DNA of 64,000 bases from Bacteroidota bacterium (lineage in GTDB: Bacteria; Bacteroidota; Bacteroidia; Bacteroidales; JAAYUG01). The position numbers and the translations under genes were made by a program. The stretch's first letter is position 1. Every line of letters begins with the position of its first letter. This document shows, piece by piece, positions 8,851-17,325 of this stretch. The notes beneath the pieces were generated by a model. That model was not told where the DNA came from. It made no database searches and was given only the letters and a program-made list of their open reading frames with translations. The stretch spans positions 1-64,000 of the forward strand of contig JAKPTE010000008.1 of NCBI GenBank assembly GCA_029571215.1, written 5' to 3'.

Positions 8851-9933
8851 TCACTGCCCGAGAGAATTGTTGTAATAATTATGCACATCTCCGTTGTGCT
8901 GAATATTTTCCAGCTTGAGTACCCTGAAATAATCCAACGGTATGGTATTTATGCCACCCTGATAATCCCGTAATATCCCTTCCCATGATTTCCCGGCCTG
9001 ATATTTTAACTGTTCAGCATACAAAACGGTTCCACCGGCAATATCAACCACAACGGCACCATACTTTTGAAGTGCTTTGGCAACAACCAATTCTCCTGGT
9101 AACAAATCAAACTTCGAAAGATCCAGAGTGGGATCAAGCTGTATTACCGCCCCTTCCGGTATTCCACCTGGTGTAAATCCGTCAGTTCCGGTGGCCGGAT
9201 AGACATAATCCCTGAAAGCGTTGAACCGGGTTGCAATGGCCAGTTTGTGCCTGATTTCTCCCCTGATTACTTCATCATACATGATCAATCCGGCTATGAC
9301 GGGCACTCCGGCAGCACGACCCGGACCATAAAAATGAACACTTTCCCCGTCCTTTATCCCGAGTTTTTCCCGATCAAAAACACCTTCCCCGTCAAGATTA
9401 TACCGCATACCTGTTTTCGACACCCATTGACCATCAGCTTTCTTTTCAGCCCCCCACATGTCCCATATGATTCTCCTTTGCCTGTCAATTAACACCATGT
9501 GGGCATCACTATAAGGATCCGGTAAGGCATAATCAGGGATGGGAACAGGTTCAGCATCAAATTCTTTTCCGTGTCCAAAGCTCGGATGATCAACTTTCCA
9601 TTGTCTTTTCTCTTCTTCCGTCAGGAAAACTTTACCGATCCGGTAAACGGGAGTGGTACTGTCAACTTCATATACAGGAATGGTAAATTTGTTAATATTT
9701 ATCCCAATCCGTGCTCCTGTCGGCTCTTTTTTCAACAATTCAATAAAGTGGTTACTGGATGGGTCAATCTCAGGATCTTCCGGTATAGGGGTATTCCAGA
9801 AACTCGAAGCACTGAAGATCCTCTCTGTGTCGTCCGGAAACTGTTCTTCCACGTTGTTGATTAAGGAAGGTTTTTGCCGGCATGAGAAAATCAGCAGTAC
9901 AGTAATCAATGAAAAAAAGACAATCGGTTTCAT
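8851..9933 (-). CDS. secreted lipoprotein, SFWNTPxP-type, unknown function
   Basis: A 360-residue predicted lipoprotein: signal peptide MKPIVFFSLITVLLIFSC with Cys18 as the lipid site. The mature start carries the phrase FSASSFWNTPIPEDPEIDP, which I associate with an uncharacterised family of secreted proteins from soil bacteria. Other notable segments are HMVLIDRQRRIIWDMWGA, YGPGRAAGVPVIAGLI and TDGFTPGGIPEGAVIQLDP. The many aromatic and Asp/Gly residues suggest a beta-rich extracellular enzyme or carbohydrate-binding protein, but no catalytic motif can be assigned. It is a single gene, convergent with the PLP enzyme and divergent from the TIM-barrel gene. Function unknown. Confidence 0.7.
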   Translation of the reverse strand: MKPIVFFSLITVLLIFSCRQKPSLINNVEEQFPDDTERIFSASSFWNTPIPEDPEIDPSSNHFIELLKKEPTGARIGININKFTIPVYEVDSTTPVYRIGKVFLTEEEKRQWKVDHPSFGHGKEFDAEPVPIPDYALPDPYSDAHMVLIDRQRRIIWDMWGAEKKADGQWVSKTGMRYNLDGEGVFDREKLGIKDGESVHFYGPGRAAGVPVIAGLIMYDEVIRGEIRHKLAIATRFNAFRDYVYPATGTDGFTPGGIPEGAVIQLDPTLDLSKFDLLPGELVVAKALQKYGAVVVDIAGGTVLYAEQLKYQAGKSWEGILRDYQGGINTIPLDYFRVLKLENIQHNGDVHNYYNNSLGQ

Positions 9934-10054
9934 GTCAGGTTGGTTTTTTCAAAAATACATAATATTTTGAAAGGAAAATAGGAATTACTCAAAGAAAACA
10001 GGGTGTACATACTTATCTTTCGATATGATTTTCTATATTGCACAGGAAAATAAC

Positions 10055-10978
10055 ATGCTTATGGAAAACACACGCAGGTCATTTCTTAAGACAGCAGGAG
10101 CAGGTAGCCTTGCTGTTGTTTCAGCGGCCGGAGCCATCCTGGCATCGTGCAAAAACGAAGGCAAGATCAAAACAGCCAATAAGCCCGAAAACCTTACCCT
10201 GAATCTTTCCTGCCAGGAAGGTGTGGCACCCGGAGAAACGCTTACTGAAAAACTGGATTTTCTCGAAGCAAACGGTTTTACCGGTTTTGAACCCTCGGGA
10301 AAAGGAATCACGGATCGGGTGGATGAACTGAAACAGGCACTTTCAGGGAGAAATATCAAAATCAGTGTAATCTGTGCCGGGTTTGACGGATACCTTATTG
10401 CCGATAAACCTGAACCCCGCGAAAAAGCAATGAAAAGTATAGCGGAAATTCTTACTGCTGCCGGTGAACTTGGTGCCTATGGAGTCATCGTGGTTCCGGC
10501 ATTCAATAATCAGCCTTCCCTTCCCTTTGTTGAAAGCCGTGAACTCCTCGTGAGTCAACTGAAGGAACTGGGGAAACATGCCGCTACCCATAATACCCGC
10601 ATCATCCTTGAACCACTGAACAGAAAAGAAGCCTGGTTTCTCAGGCTGGTTGCCGATGCCGCTGCCATTTGCCGCGATGCTGACAACCCGGGAGTGGGTT
10701 GTATGGGCGATTTCTGGCATATGACATGGGAAGAAACCAGCGATATGGGCGCCTTCCTCTCTGCGGGCAAGTATCTTACCCATGTGCATATTGCCAGCCG
10801 GCAAACAAGAAATATGCCTGGAGAAGATGCAAATGACAATTATGTTGAAGGCTTTAAAGGACTCAAATACATAAAGTATAATAATTTCGTTAGCTTTGAA
10901 TGCGGATCAAAAGGGGATAAGAAACTCTCTATCCCTGCAGCTGTTCGCTTACTGAAAGAACAATGGGATCAGGCATAA
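10055..10978 (+). CDS. Tat-type exported sugar phosphate isomerase/epimerase (AP endonuclease-2 fold)
   Basis: Xylose-isomerase-like TIM barrel of 307 aa. I moved the start from the track's 10025 to the ATG at 10055 (MLMENTRRSFLKTAG), which follows a purine run AGGAAAA. MENTRRSFLKTAGAGSLAVV is a twin-arginine-like signal and ASC could be a lipobox (Cys about 31). Barrel segments include ILEPLNRKEAWFL, GCMGDFWHMTWEE, HVHIASRQTR and FVSFECGSKG, which supply the Glu/Asp/His/Glu metal ligands of the fold. The substrate is unknown; hydroxypyruvate isomerase and inositol or tagatose epimerase relatives share this shape. The next gene starts 6 bp after its stop. Confidence 0.8.
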   Translation: MLMENTRRSFLKTAGAGSLAVVSAAGAILASCKNEGKIKTANKPENLTLNLSCQEGVAPGETLTEKLDFLEANGFTGFEPSGKGITDRVDELKQALSGRNIKISVICAGFDGYLIADKPEPREKAMKSIAEILTAAGELGAYGVIVVPAFNNQPSLPFVESRELLVSQLKELGKHAATHNTRIILEPLNRKEAWFLRLVADAAAICRDADNPGVGCMGDFWHMTWEETSDMGAFLSAGKYLTHVHIASRQTRNMPGEDANDNYVEGFKGLKYIKYNNFVSFECGSKGDKKLSIPAAVRLLKEQWDQA

Positions 10979-10984
10979 GATAAA

Positions 10985-11380
10985 TTGCTGAATCAGATTC
11001 TTGATGTTTTTTTCCTCCTGTTTCATACCAGCCTCACACTTTTCAATGCTCTGGGCTGGATATGGAAACCTTTACGGAAAATCAACCTGCTGACCTTGCT
11101 TCTTACCGGGTCATCATGGTTTGTTCTCGGATTGTTCTATGGCATGGGGTATTGCCCCTTAACCGACTGGCATTTTCGGGTATTGAGAAATATGGGCCGG
11201 ACAAATCTTCCTGACAGTTATCTCCAGTATCTTACAATGCGGTTCTTCCATTGGCCTATTTCTGCCAGTATAATTGATTTCATAACTGCTGCCGTTTTCT
11301 TCCTTGCCCTGTCTGTGTCGTTGTGGCTCAATATCAGAGACTGGAAACACCAAAGAAAGGGTCTTCCTTCTCACCTTTAG
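10985..11380 (+). CDS. DUF2784 membrane protein with TTG start
   Basis: 131 aa with three to four hydrophobic helices. The loop GMGYCPLTDWHFRVLRNMG is the DUF2784 signature (CPLT-x-W). Function unknown. The only usable in-frame start is the TTG at 10985 (LNQILDVFF...), because an in-frame TAA, the stop of the preceding gene, lies just upstream and the first ATG falls inside the signature region. It begins 6 nt after the isomerase stop, suggesting translational coupling. Alternatively the true start is a nearby CTG or ATT. Confidence 0.8.
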   Translation: MLNQILDVFFLLFHTSLTLFNALGWIWKPLRKINLLTLLLTGSSWFVLGLFYGMGYCPLTDWHFRVLRNMGRTNLPDSYLQYLTMRFFHWPISASIIDFITAAVFFLALSVSLWLNIRDWKHQRKGLPSHL

Positions 11381-11633
11381 AAGTTTTTAACCATGATTAT
11401 GCATTGGTAAAAAAGCGAACTTATCTATAGAATGAGAGGGTTAAGTGATGGCATTCGGGCTAACCTTGATGCATTGAAAACTCAATCGGCTTGAAATGTG
11501 AATGCATTTCCAAAGCATTCATCGGGTTTAATAACAGCCGGAATTAAATTTACTGAACTTTTTCCGGAATCAACTGTTTATATGCTGAAAAAGAAAAACA
11601 GGTTTCTTTGATTCTGAATTAAAAACAGTATTT

Positions 11634-12176
11634 ATGAAAAATTTCTTTATAGGTATGATTTTACTTGCTTTGTCACACGGAATGTTTGCCCAGAAATCGT
11701 TTTACGATTTTACTGTTACCACAATTGACGGCGAACAATATCCCCTTTCTTCTCTGAAAGGTAAAAAAGTCATGGTGGTGAATACAGCTTCCAAATGCGG
11801 ATTTACCCCTCAGTATGCTGACCTCGAAAAACTCTATAAACAGTATGGACCTGATAAATTTGTAATTATTGGATTCCCTGCCAACAATTTTATGTCGCAG
11901 GAACCAGGTTCCAACCAGGAAATAAAGGAATTCTGCAAACGAAATTACGGAGTTACTTTTCCTATGATGTCCAAAATCAGCGTAAAGGGTGATGATATGC
12001 ATCCGTTGTATAAATGGCTGACATCAAAAGAGTTGAATGGTGTTCAAAATTCAAGCGTGCAGTGGAACTTCCAGAAATACCTGATCGATGAAAACGGGAA
12101 ACTGGTTAAAGTGATACCTCCCAGGCAAAGCCCCCTGTCAGAGGAGATTGTTTCCTGGATTACCAGTAAAAACTAA
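11634..12176 (+). CDS. exported glutathione/thioredoxin peroxidase
   Basis: 180 aa with a cleavable signal peptide (to about AQ20), so it acts in the periplasm. The peroxidatic cysteine is Cys55 in NTASKCGFTPQY and the Trp-Asn motif is present as WNFQKYLID. The canonical FPxNQF Gln is Asn here (FPANNF). Cys101 in EIKEFCKRNYGVTFP aligns with the resolving cysteine of two-Cys, thioredoxin-dependent Gpx enzymes, so thioredoxin or a periplasmic thiol protein is the more likely reductant. It has its own leader of about 250 bp, in which I see no clear promoter, and converges on the sensor gene with a 3 bp gap. Confidence 0.93.
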   Translation: MKNFFIGMILLALSHGMFAQKSFYDFTVTTIDGEQYPLSSLKGKKVMVVNTASKCGFTPQYADLEKLYKQYGPDKFVIIGFPANNFMSQEPGSNQEIKEFCKRNYGVTFPMMSKISVKGDDMHPLYKWLTSKELNGVQNSSVQWNFQKYLIDENGKLVKVIPPRQSPLSEEIVSWITSKN

Positions 12177-12179
12177 ATT

Positions 12180-14453
12180 TTAGGCCGTAATAAGAAGGGT
12201 GAAGAATTTTCCTGTTTCTCTGTTTTTGCTTTCATAGCCTTTGAGTGTGCAGATAATTTCTTCCCCTGTTTTCAGTTTAAGTTTTGATGGATGGCTTTTT
12301 CTCAGCAAACCTTTCCAGTTGCCCTGACTTATTTTTTTAATGATTTCGTCTATCCCTTCTGCATCAGTTTCCAGAAGTGACGAAAGAGCCATTCCTGTTC
12401 CGCCTTCTTTTTCAATTTTCAAAAGTTTCTCGGCACGTTGATTGAGAAAAATAACCTTTCCTGCTTCATCGATAAGGATGGCAGCTTCTGGTAAATGGTC
12501 AAAGGCTGCAAGAACCGGGGAAACCGGCAGCCCTGAGATTCCCTGGCTGCCTTTCAGGATCTTCTGAAGATCTTCGTTCTTTTTTCGCAGTTCAATATTC
12601 TCCAACCTCAGTTCATGTACTTCGTCAGCAGTATCTGATACACCCTCATTGACAGTTTTGGTTTCTTTTTCAATTATCTGTATTTCAATTGGCCAGGCTA
12701 CCAGTATTATTTTGTGAACCTCTCCCGTAATGTCGGGCACAGGAGTCAGGGTAAATCTGGCTTTTTTAGTATTTCCTCCTGGTGTTCTGATATATAGATC
12801 TCCCCTCTGAAAAGTGTTTTTCAGAGTGGCTTTCCATGCTTCTCCATAATCTGTTTTATGAGAGCTATCTGTAAGGGAAAGCAAACTTATCCCCTGTACA
12901 GATTCTTCAGTGCATTCAATAAAATCAAGGTATTCTTTGTTCCATTCGAGCAAATTCCCCTGAGCATTATACGTTGCGTAAATGACGGAACGGTAAAGTG
13001 CTTCAGCCTGTGCCTCAATGTCAATAGCCATGTTTCTCTGCTCGGTTGTATCAATTCCTAAAAAAAGTATCCTTTCTGCACTTCCGTCCTCCCTTCTCAT
13101 GCAGGTATAGGTTGCCATGGTCCATATTTCCTGTCCATCTTTTGTGAACAGACGTACATAACCCTCAAAATGACGCCCGCCGCTGGCAAGATTATTCCAG
13201 ACCGGTTCAAACCATGACATGTCGCGAGGCGGAATAAACGTGAAAACATGCTTGCCCTCTACGTCCGCGTTACCAAGATATTTGAGCTTATAGATGAATC
13301 GGGTATTTGCATAAATCAGGGTTCCATCAGTTGCAAATTCCGCTCTGATAAGGGTATGGTTTACCGCATTGGTAAACGTTGCCATCTGCTCACTTTGTCG
13401 GGCCGCCTCTTCCTGCATGGAGCGCAGCTCTTCCATTTGTTCCCGCATCTTAACATCCTGTTCGCTCAGTATCCGTGCCTGTTTTTGCGTTTCTTCCAGC
13501 AATCTGGCGGTACGTAATGTGGTTTTCAGCATTTCAATGGCAGCCGCTGTGCTTTCAGCTGCCGATTCAAGCAATATGTATTCGTGCTGCTCAAATGGCC
13601 GAAACATTGCCATTTCAATTACTCCGAAAACAGTTTCATTATAAAGCAATGGCACAATAATGAGATGATCAGGTGTTGCATCCCCAAGTCCAGATGTAAC
13701 ATAAACATATCCATCAGGAATTTCGCTGAAACTTAGTGTTTGCTTCTCCTGTATGCAGGCACCTATGAGTCCTTCTGTTACCGATATTCTCCTGTCAGGG
13801 TATTTATTCCGTCCATAAGCATAAGAAGCGGTTTGCTCCAGAAATACATCGGCAGGATTTTCATCATTTATGACAAAAATGCCACCCTGACAGGCTTTCA
13901 GGTATTTTATCAGATAACTAAGTACTTCCTGCGTCATCCTGTGAAGATCACCGCTGTTCCTTCGAAGAATATCACTGATCCGCGATATGCCATCTGCTAT
14001 CCATGCCTTCTTTTCTTCTTCCATTTTCCTGCGCTCAGATTCTTCTGAAGATTGTCTGATTTTTTCGTCCAGTTCTCGGATTCGTACCAGCAAAGAATTG
14101 TTACTTATAAAAAGATCTGCCGGAAGATTTTGTCCATCAATCAGATGTTCAATGGCACTCCGATATTGCTCAAATCGTTCGTCTTTTTCATTCAGCTTTT
14201 TTCTCAAGACTTCGGTAAATTGGAGAAAGCGATAAACCGAAAAATGAATAACTACAGGTAATACAAAAGGGATCAAATCAACCAGGTAAAAGACGGCAGA
14301 ATTGTCGTGCAAACGAAAAAATCCATGAATAGAAAAAGACTCTTTGCGCAATATAAAGACTATTCCATAAAACAGAACAAAGAACAGAATTCCCGCAAGA
14401 AAGCTTTTCAGCAACAATCGAATATAACGTTCATGTTCTGGATAACCGGTCAT
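12180..14453 (-). CDS. membrane GAF/PAS sensor protein without output domain
   Basis: 757 aa. Two N-terminal membrane helices (about 12-35 and 52-75), a coiled coil (about 80-160), a GAF domain (about 165-310; VTEGLIGACIQEKQTL), a second coiled coil, then three PAS-like domains (about 360-480, 485-600 and 655-757). I find no HisKA, HATPase, GGDEF, EAL, SpoIIE or methyl-accepting region. PAS sub-motifs visible include LIYANTRFIYKLKYLG, GNLLEWNKEYLDFI and GKVIFLNQRAEKLLKIE. It probably senses a signal and passes it on by protein contact. A lone receiver follows downstream on the same strand order, and a Crp plus another receiver lie nearby. The partner is unknown. Confidence 0.82.
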   Translation of the reverse strand: MTGYPEHERYIRLLLKSFLAGILFFVLFYGIVFILRKESFSIHGFFRLHDNSAVFYLVDLIPFVLPVVIHFSVYRFLQFTEVLRKKLNEKDERFEQYRSAIEHLIDGQNLPADLFISNNSLLVRIRELDEKIRQSSEESERRKMEEEKKAWIADGISRISDILRRNSGDLHRMTQEVLSYLIKYLKACQGGIFVINDENPADVFLEQTASYAYGRNKYPDRRISVTEGLIGACIQEKQTLSFSEIPDGYVYVTSGLGDATPDHLIIVPLLYNETVFGVIEMAMFRPFEQHEYILLESAAESTAAAIEMLKTTLRTARLLEETQKQARILSEQDVKMREQMEELRSMQEEAARQSEQMATFTNAVNHTLIRAEFATDGTLIYANTRFIYKLKYLGNADVEGKHVFTFIPPRDMSWFEPVWNNLASGGRHFEGYVRLFTKDGQEIWTMATYTCMRREDGSAERILFLGIDTTEQRNMAIDIEAQAEALYRSVIYATYNAQGNLLEWNKEYLDFIECTEESVQGISLLSLTDSSHKTDYGEAWKATLKNTFQRGDLYIRTPGGNTKKARFTLTPVPDITGEVHKIILVAWPIEIQIIEKETKTVNEGVSDTADEVHELRLENIELRKKNEDLQKILKGSQGISGLPVSPVLAAFDHLPEAAILIDEAGKVIFLNQRAEKLLKIEKEGGTGMALSSLLETDAEGIDEIIKKISQGNWKGLLRKSHPSKLKLKTGEEIICTLKGYESKNRETGKFFTLLITA

Positions 14454-14636
14454 AAACCTGTCTCTGTAGAAAACTCAGGAATAGGGCATGGTGGTTTTAC
14501 GCATGCAACCGCAGTCACTAAAATACTGTTTTTTTCGACCTGATGAATTTCATTAGGTAAAAATCACATTAGGAAGCACGAGATCACAAAAGCTCTTAAG
14601 AAATGTCGGGGATTTCAAGAGCAAAATAGTCTTCCC

Positions 14637-15023
14637 TCAGGAAATATGGAGTACCTGCTGCACTTTTGATATAAGTTCCTGAATGTCAATGGGCTTAATA
14701 AAATAAGAAATGGCTCCAAGTTCCAAAGTATGCTGAAGATTTTCATGATCACTCACCGCCGTAACAACAATAACGGGTATATCCTTTTTTTGAGGATCAG
14801 ATTTCAGTTTCTTCAGAAAATCATACCCGTTGATTTTAGGCATCAGCAAATCAAGAAGGATGAGATCGGGTAATTCGTCATCCATAATCTGCTCGGCCTC
14901 CATAACATTGAGTGCAGTCTTAACACGAATTCCCTTATCATTGAGGATGGCATCGAGAAGAACAACATTAGTGTTCGAGTCGTCAATAACCAGTACAAGT
15001 GGTTGATCACTTTTGCCTTTCAT
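14637..15023 (-). CDS. single-domain response regulator (CheY-like)
   Basis: 128 aa receiver domain only. The acidic pair is in VLVIDDSN, the phospho-acceptor Asp in DLILLDLLMPKING, the switch Thr in VIVVTAVSD and the Lys in YFIKPID. There is no DNA-binding or enzymatic output, so it acts by docking on another protein. It is transcribed ahead of the GAF/PAS sensor (183 bp apart) and could be its partner, but the sensor has no kinase, so a phosphodonor must come from elsewhere. Confidence 0.9.
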   Translation of the reverse strand: MKGKSDQPLVLVIDDSNTNVVLLDAILNDKGIRVKTALNVMEAEQIMDDELPDLILLDLLMPKINGYDFLKKLKSDPQKKDIPVIVVTAVSDHENLQHTLELGAISYFIKPIDIQELISKVQQVLHIS

Positions 15024-15206
15024 ATTTCTTCGGCTGATTTCGGTTAGAGGAAAATTTTTTCAAAGGTAACAACTTAGTTAATATTTTCATAGGAGTTAAA
15101 TAAATATGATGTCAATCATCATATCAAAATGATTTGTATTTATTCCAGCCTTTTCATAACTTTAATTTTTGTTTTTAATGGAGGGAACCTGCTAAGTTTT
15201 CAATTC

Positions 15207-15872
15207 ATGCATTCATCTTTTCAACTGCCATATTCAGAGTTACTAAATGACCAGGAACGTCAGCTTCTTTTTGAACGCAGCAATGAAGTTTCATACGATG
15301 CCAAAGAGATTATTTTTCATCAGGGAACCCGGTCTTCGCACATTATGTATTTGAAGGAAGGCCTGGTAAAGGTTTTCAAAACAAACCGCCAGAAAAAATC
15401 GGTGATATTGAAAATTATTCCATCCGGAAACTATATTGGCCTGATATCTGTTTTTGGATCGGAAATACACCAGTATTCAGCCGCATGTGTGGAGCCTTCT
15501 GTTGTCGTCGACATCGATATCAATGCTTTTCGTACCGTTCTTTCCGGAAACGGCAACTATTCCATGAAGCTTCTGAACAAGGTGAGCCAGGACGGTTTGT
15601 TCATATTCGACCGGCTTATGGCACAAACACACAAACAGCTTCCGGGAAGAATTGCAGATGTTCTTTTGTACTTTGCTGAAACTATTTACGGGAGCACATC
15701 GTATACCTTACCGTTGACCAGAAAAGAGCTTGCAGAGCTTGCCGGTACAACCAAGGAAAGTTTTATCCGTACCCTGATGGAATTCAAAAGAGATAAAATT
15801 ATTAACCTGGAAGGTTCGCAGGTAGAAATTGTCAGCATGAAGATTGTGGAAACATTGAGTAAACTTGGATAA
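15207..15872 (+). CDS. Crp/Fnr family transcriptional regulator
   Basis: 221 aa from the ATG at 15207; the track's start at 15129 adds a hydrophobic stretch with no family support. The cyclic-nucleotide-binding-type beta barrel is at about residues 15-120 (IIFHQGTRSSHIMYLKEGLV) and the winged helix-turn-helix at about 165-215 (TRKELAELAGTTKESFIRTL). No FNR-type N-terminal cysteine cluster is present, so it does not look like an iron-sulfur oxygen sensor. The effector is unknown. It is followed after 10 bp by a receiver gene, so the two are probably cotranscribed. Confidence 0.92.
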   Translation: MHSSFQLPYSELLNDQERQLLFERSNEVSYDAKEIIFHQGTRSSHIMYLKEGLVKVFKTNRQKKSVILKIIPSGNYIGLISVFGSEIHQYSAACVEPSVVVDIDINAFRTVLSGNGNYSMKLLNKVSQDGLFIFDRLMAQTHKQLPGRIADVLLYFAETIYGSTSYTLPLTRKELAELAGTTKESFIRTLMEFKRDKIINLEGSQVEIVSMKIVETLSKLG

Positions 15873-15882
15873 ACCGTCTGTG

Positions 15883-16251
15883 ATGCCGCCTCGTGTTCTT
15901 GTTGTTGATGATTTGGTGATGAACAGGATTCTGCTGAGAGAAATCCTCACCGAGCTTCATTACGAATACACTCTGGCTGAAAACGGGAAGAAGGCAATCG
16001 AATACCTTGAATCAGAACCCCTTGATATTGTCCTGATGGATATCGAAATGCCGGTTATGAACGGCATTGAAACTACCCGTTACATTCGCAACAGTCTTCC
16101 TCCTCCTGCGTCTGGTATTCCCATCGTTGCGTTGACAGCGCATAATCCCCGCATCTTTTTTGAGGATTTCCGAGACGTTGGTTTTGATGCCATCCTTACA
16201 AAACCATACTCAATCGAAAAACTTCAGGAAATCATTTTACGGTTTTGCTGA
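15883..16251 (+). CDS. single-domain response regulator
   Basis: 122 aa lone receiver. I use the ATG at 15883 (MPPRVLVVDDLVMN) rather than the track's TTG at 15865. The phospho-acceptor is in LDIVLMDIEMPVMNG, the switch Thr in IVALTAHN and the Lys in ILTKPYS. Receiver sequences of this style (MNRILLREIL, LMDIEMP) are usual in hybrid kinases, so this could be a detached phosphorelay receiver. It lies directly behind the Crp gene and overlaps the convergent asparaginase gene by 15 bp. Confidence 0.9.
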   Translation: MPPRVLVVDDLVMNRILLREILTELHYEYTLAENGKKAIEYLESEPLDIVLMDIEMPVMNGIETTRYIRNSLPPPASGIPIVALTAHNPRIFFEDFRDVGFDAILTKPYSIEKLQEIILRFC

Positions 16252-17229
16252 CCGTTTTATTTTTTCGGCAAAAATACCCGTCCATCGTTCCCCGTTCGAT
16301 TTGGCATAGGCTCTGAACATGCCTTTCGTATTATATATCATAGCAATGTTTCCATTTCTGTCAACGGCAATCAGTCCACCTTCCCCTCCGGCTCTTTTAA
16401 GCTGTTCATTGATGACAAAATTGGCTGCCTGCCTTAGTGTCCATCCTTTATATTCTATCATGTCTGCAATGGAATGGGCAACTACAAAACGAATGAAATA
16501 TTCCCCAACGCCGGTGCAGGAAACGGCACACGATTTATTGCTGGCATAGGTACCGGCGCCTATAACAGGCGTGTCGCCAATTCTACCCCAGCGTTTATTG
16601 GTCAATCCTCCGGTGGAGGTTCCTGCGGCAAGATTCCCCTGCTGGTCAAGGGCAACACAGCCAACTGTCCCCAGTTTGCCTTCTCTCAGTTTTCTCAGGT
16701 GTTCCTCCCAGCGGCCCGGGGTGAAGAAATAAGTGCTATCGGCTGTTTCCAACTGATGCGTCCGGGCAAATTCCGAGGCCCCCCTGCCTGAAAGAAATAC
16801 ATACTCTGATGAATCCATCACCATTCTTGCCAGTGAAATAGGATGCCGCACATCCTCAACCCCGGCCACTGCACCGGCTTTGCTTCCCTGACCGTCCATG
16901 ATGGAAGCATCCATGGAAACCTTGCCTTCATAAGTATATACCGATCCTTTTCCTGCATTGAACAGAGGATTATCTTCCATCACACGGATGGCAGCCTCCA
17001 CTGCATCAATGCTTTTTCCCCCTTTCTGAAGAATCTTCTCTCCGGCCGACAATGCTTCATTAAGCCCACTTATATATGCCTGTTTTACCGAATCAGGAAG
17101 GTCGGCAGAGATGGCTCCGGCTCCGCCGTGAATTACAATAACGTATCTTGGCGGCTTTTCTTTGGCACACGATACAATTAGGAACAGAAGCAATACAAAA
17201 CCCGTCTTTTTGATGATACTTTTTGCCAT
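16237..17229 (-). CDS. isoaspartyl peptidase / L-asparaginase (Ntn-hydrolase), lipoprotein
   Basis: Plant-type asparaginase that hydrolyses isoaspartyl dipeptides and L-Asn and matures by autocleavage. I start at the ATG at 17229 (MAKSIIKKTGFVLLLFLIVSC), which gives a lipoprotein signal with Cys21 and a 330-residue protein; the track's extension to 17556 is unlikely. The nucleophile is the Thr in LREGKLGTVGCVALD. IVIHGGAGAIS and NPLFNAGKGSV are the usual N-terminal segments, and GTSTGGLTNKRWGRIGDTP is the substrate loop. Export suggests peptide scavenging or repair outside the cytoplasm. It is divergent from the sulfatase-like gene, 96 bp away. Confidence 0.93.
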   Translation of the reverse strand: MAKSIIKKTGFVLLLFLIVSCAKEKPPRYVIVIHGGAGAISADLPDSVKQAYISGLNEALSAGEKILQKGGKSIDAVEAAIRVMEDNPLFNAGKGSVYTYEGKVSMDASIMDGQGSKAGAVAGVEDVRHPISLARMVMDSSEYVFLSGRGASEFARTHQLETADSTYFFTPGRWEEHLRKLREGKLGTVGCVALDQQGNLAAGTSTGGLTNKRWGRIGDTPVIGAGTYASNKSCAVSCTGVGEYFIRFVVAHSIADMIEYKGWTLRQAANFVINEQLKRAGGEGGLIAVDRNGNIAMIYNTKGMFRAYAKSNGERWTGIFAEKIKRSAKP

Positions 17230-17325
17230 ATCCTTGGTATCCGTTAGCCTGTTGCAATGCGAATGTACATTTTTTTTCAATTTCTTCTCTATCTTAGCGG
17301 ATTCTTCCGAAATAGGTAATTTCAC

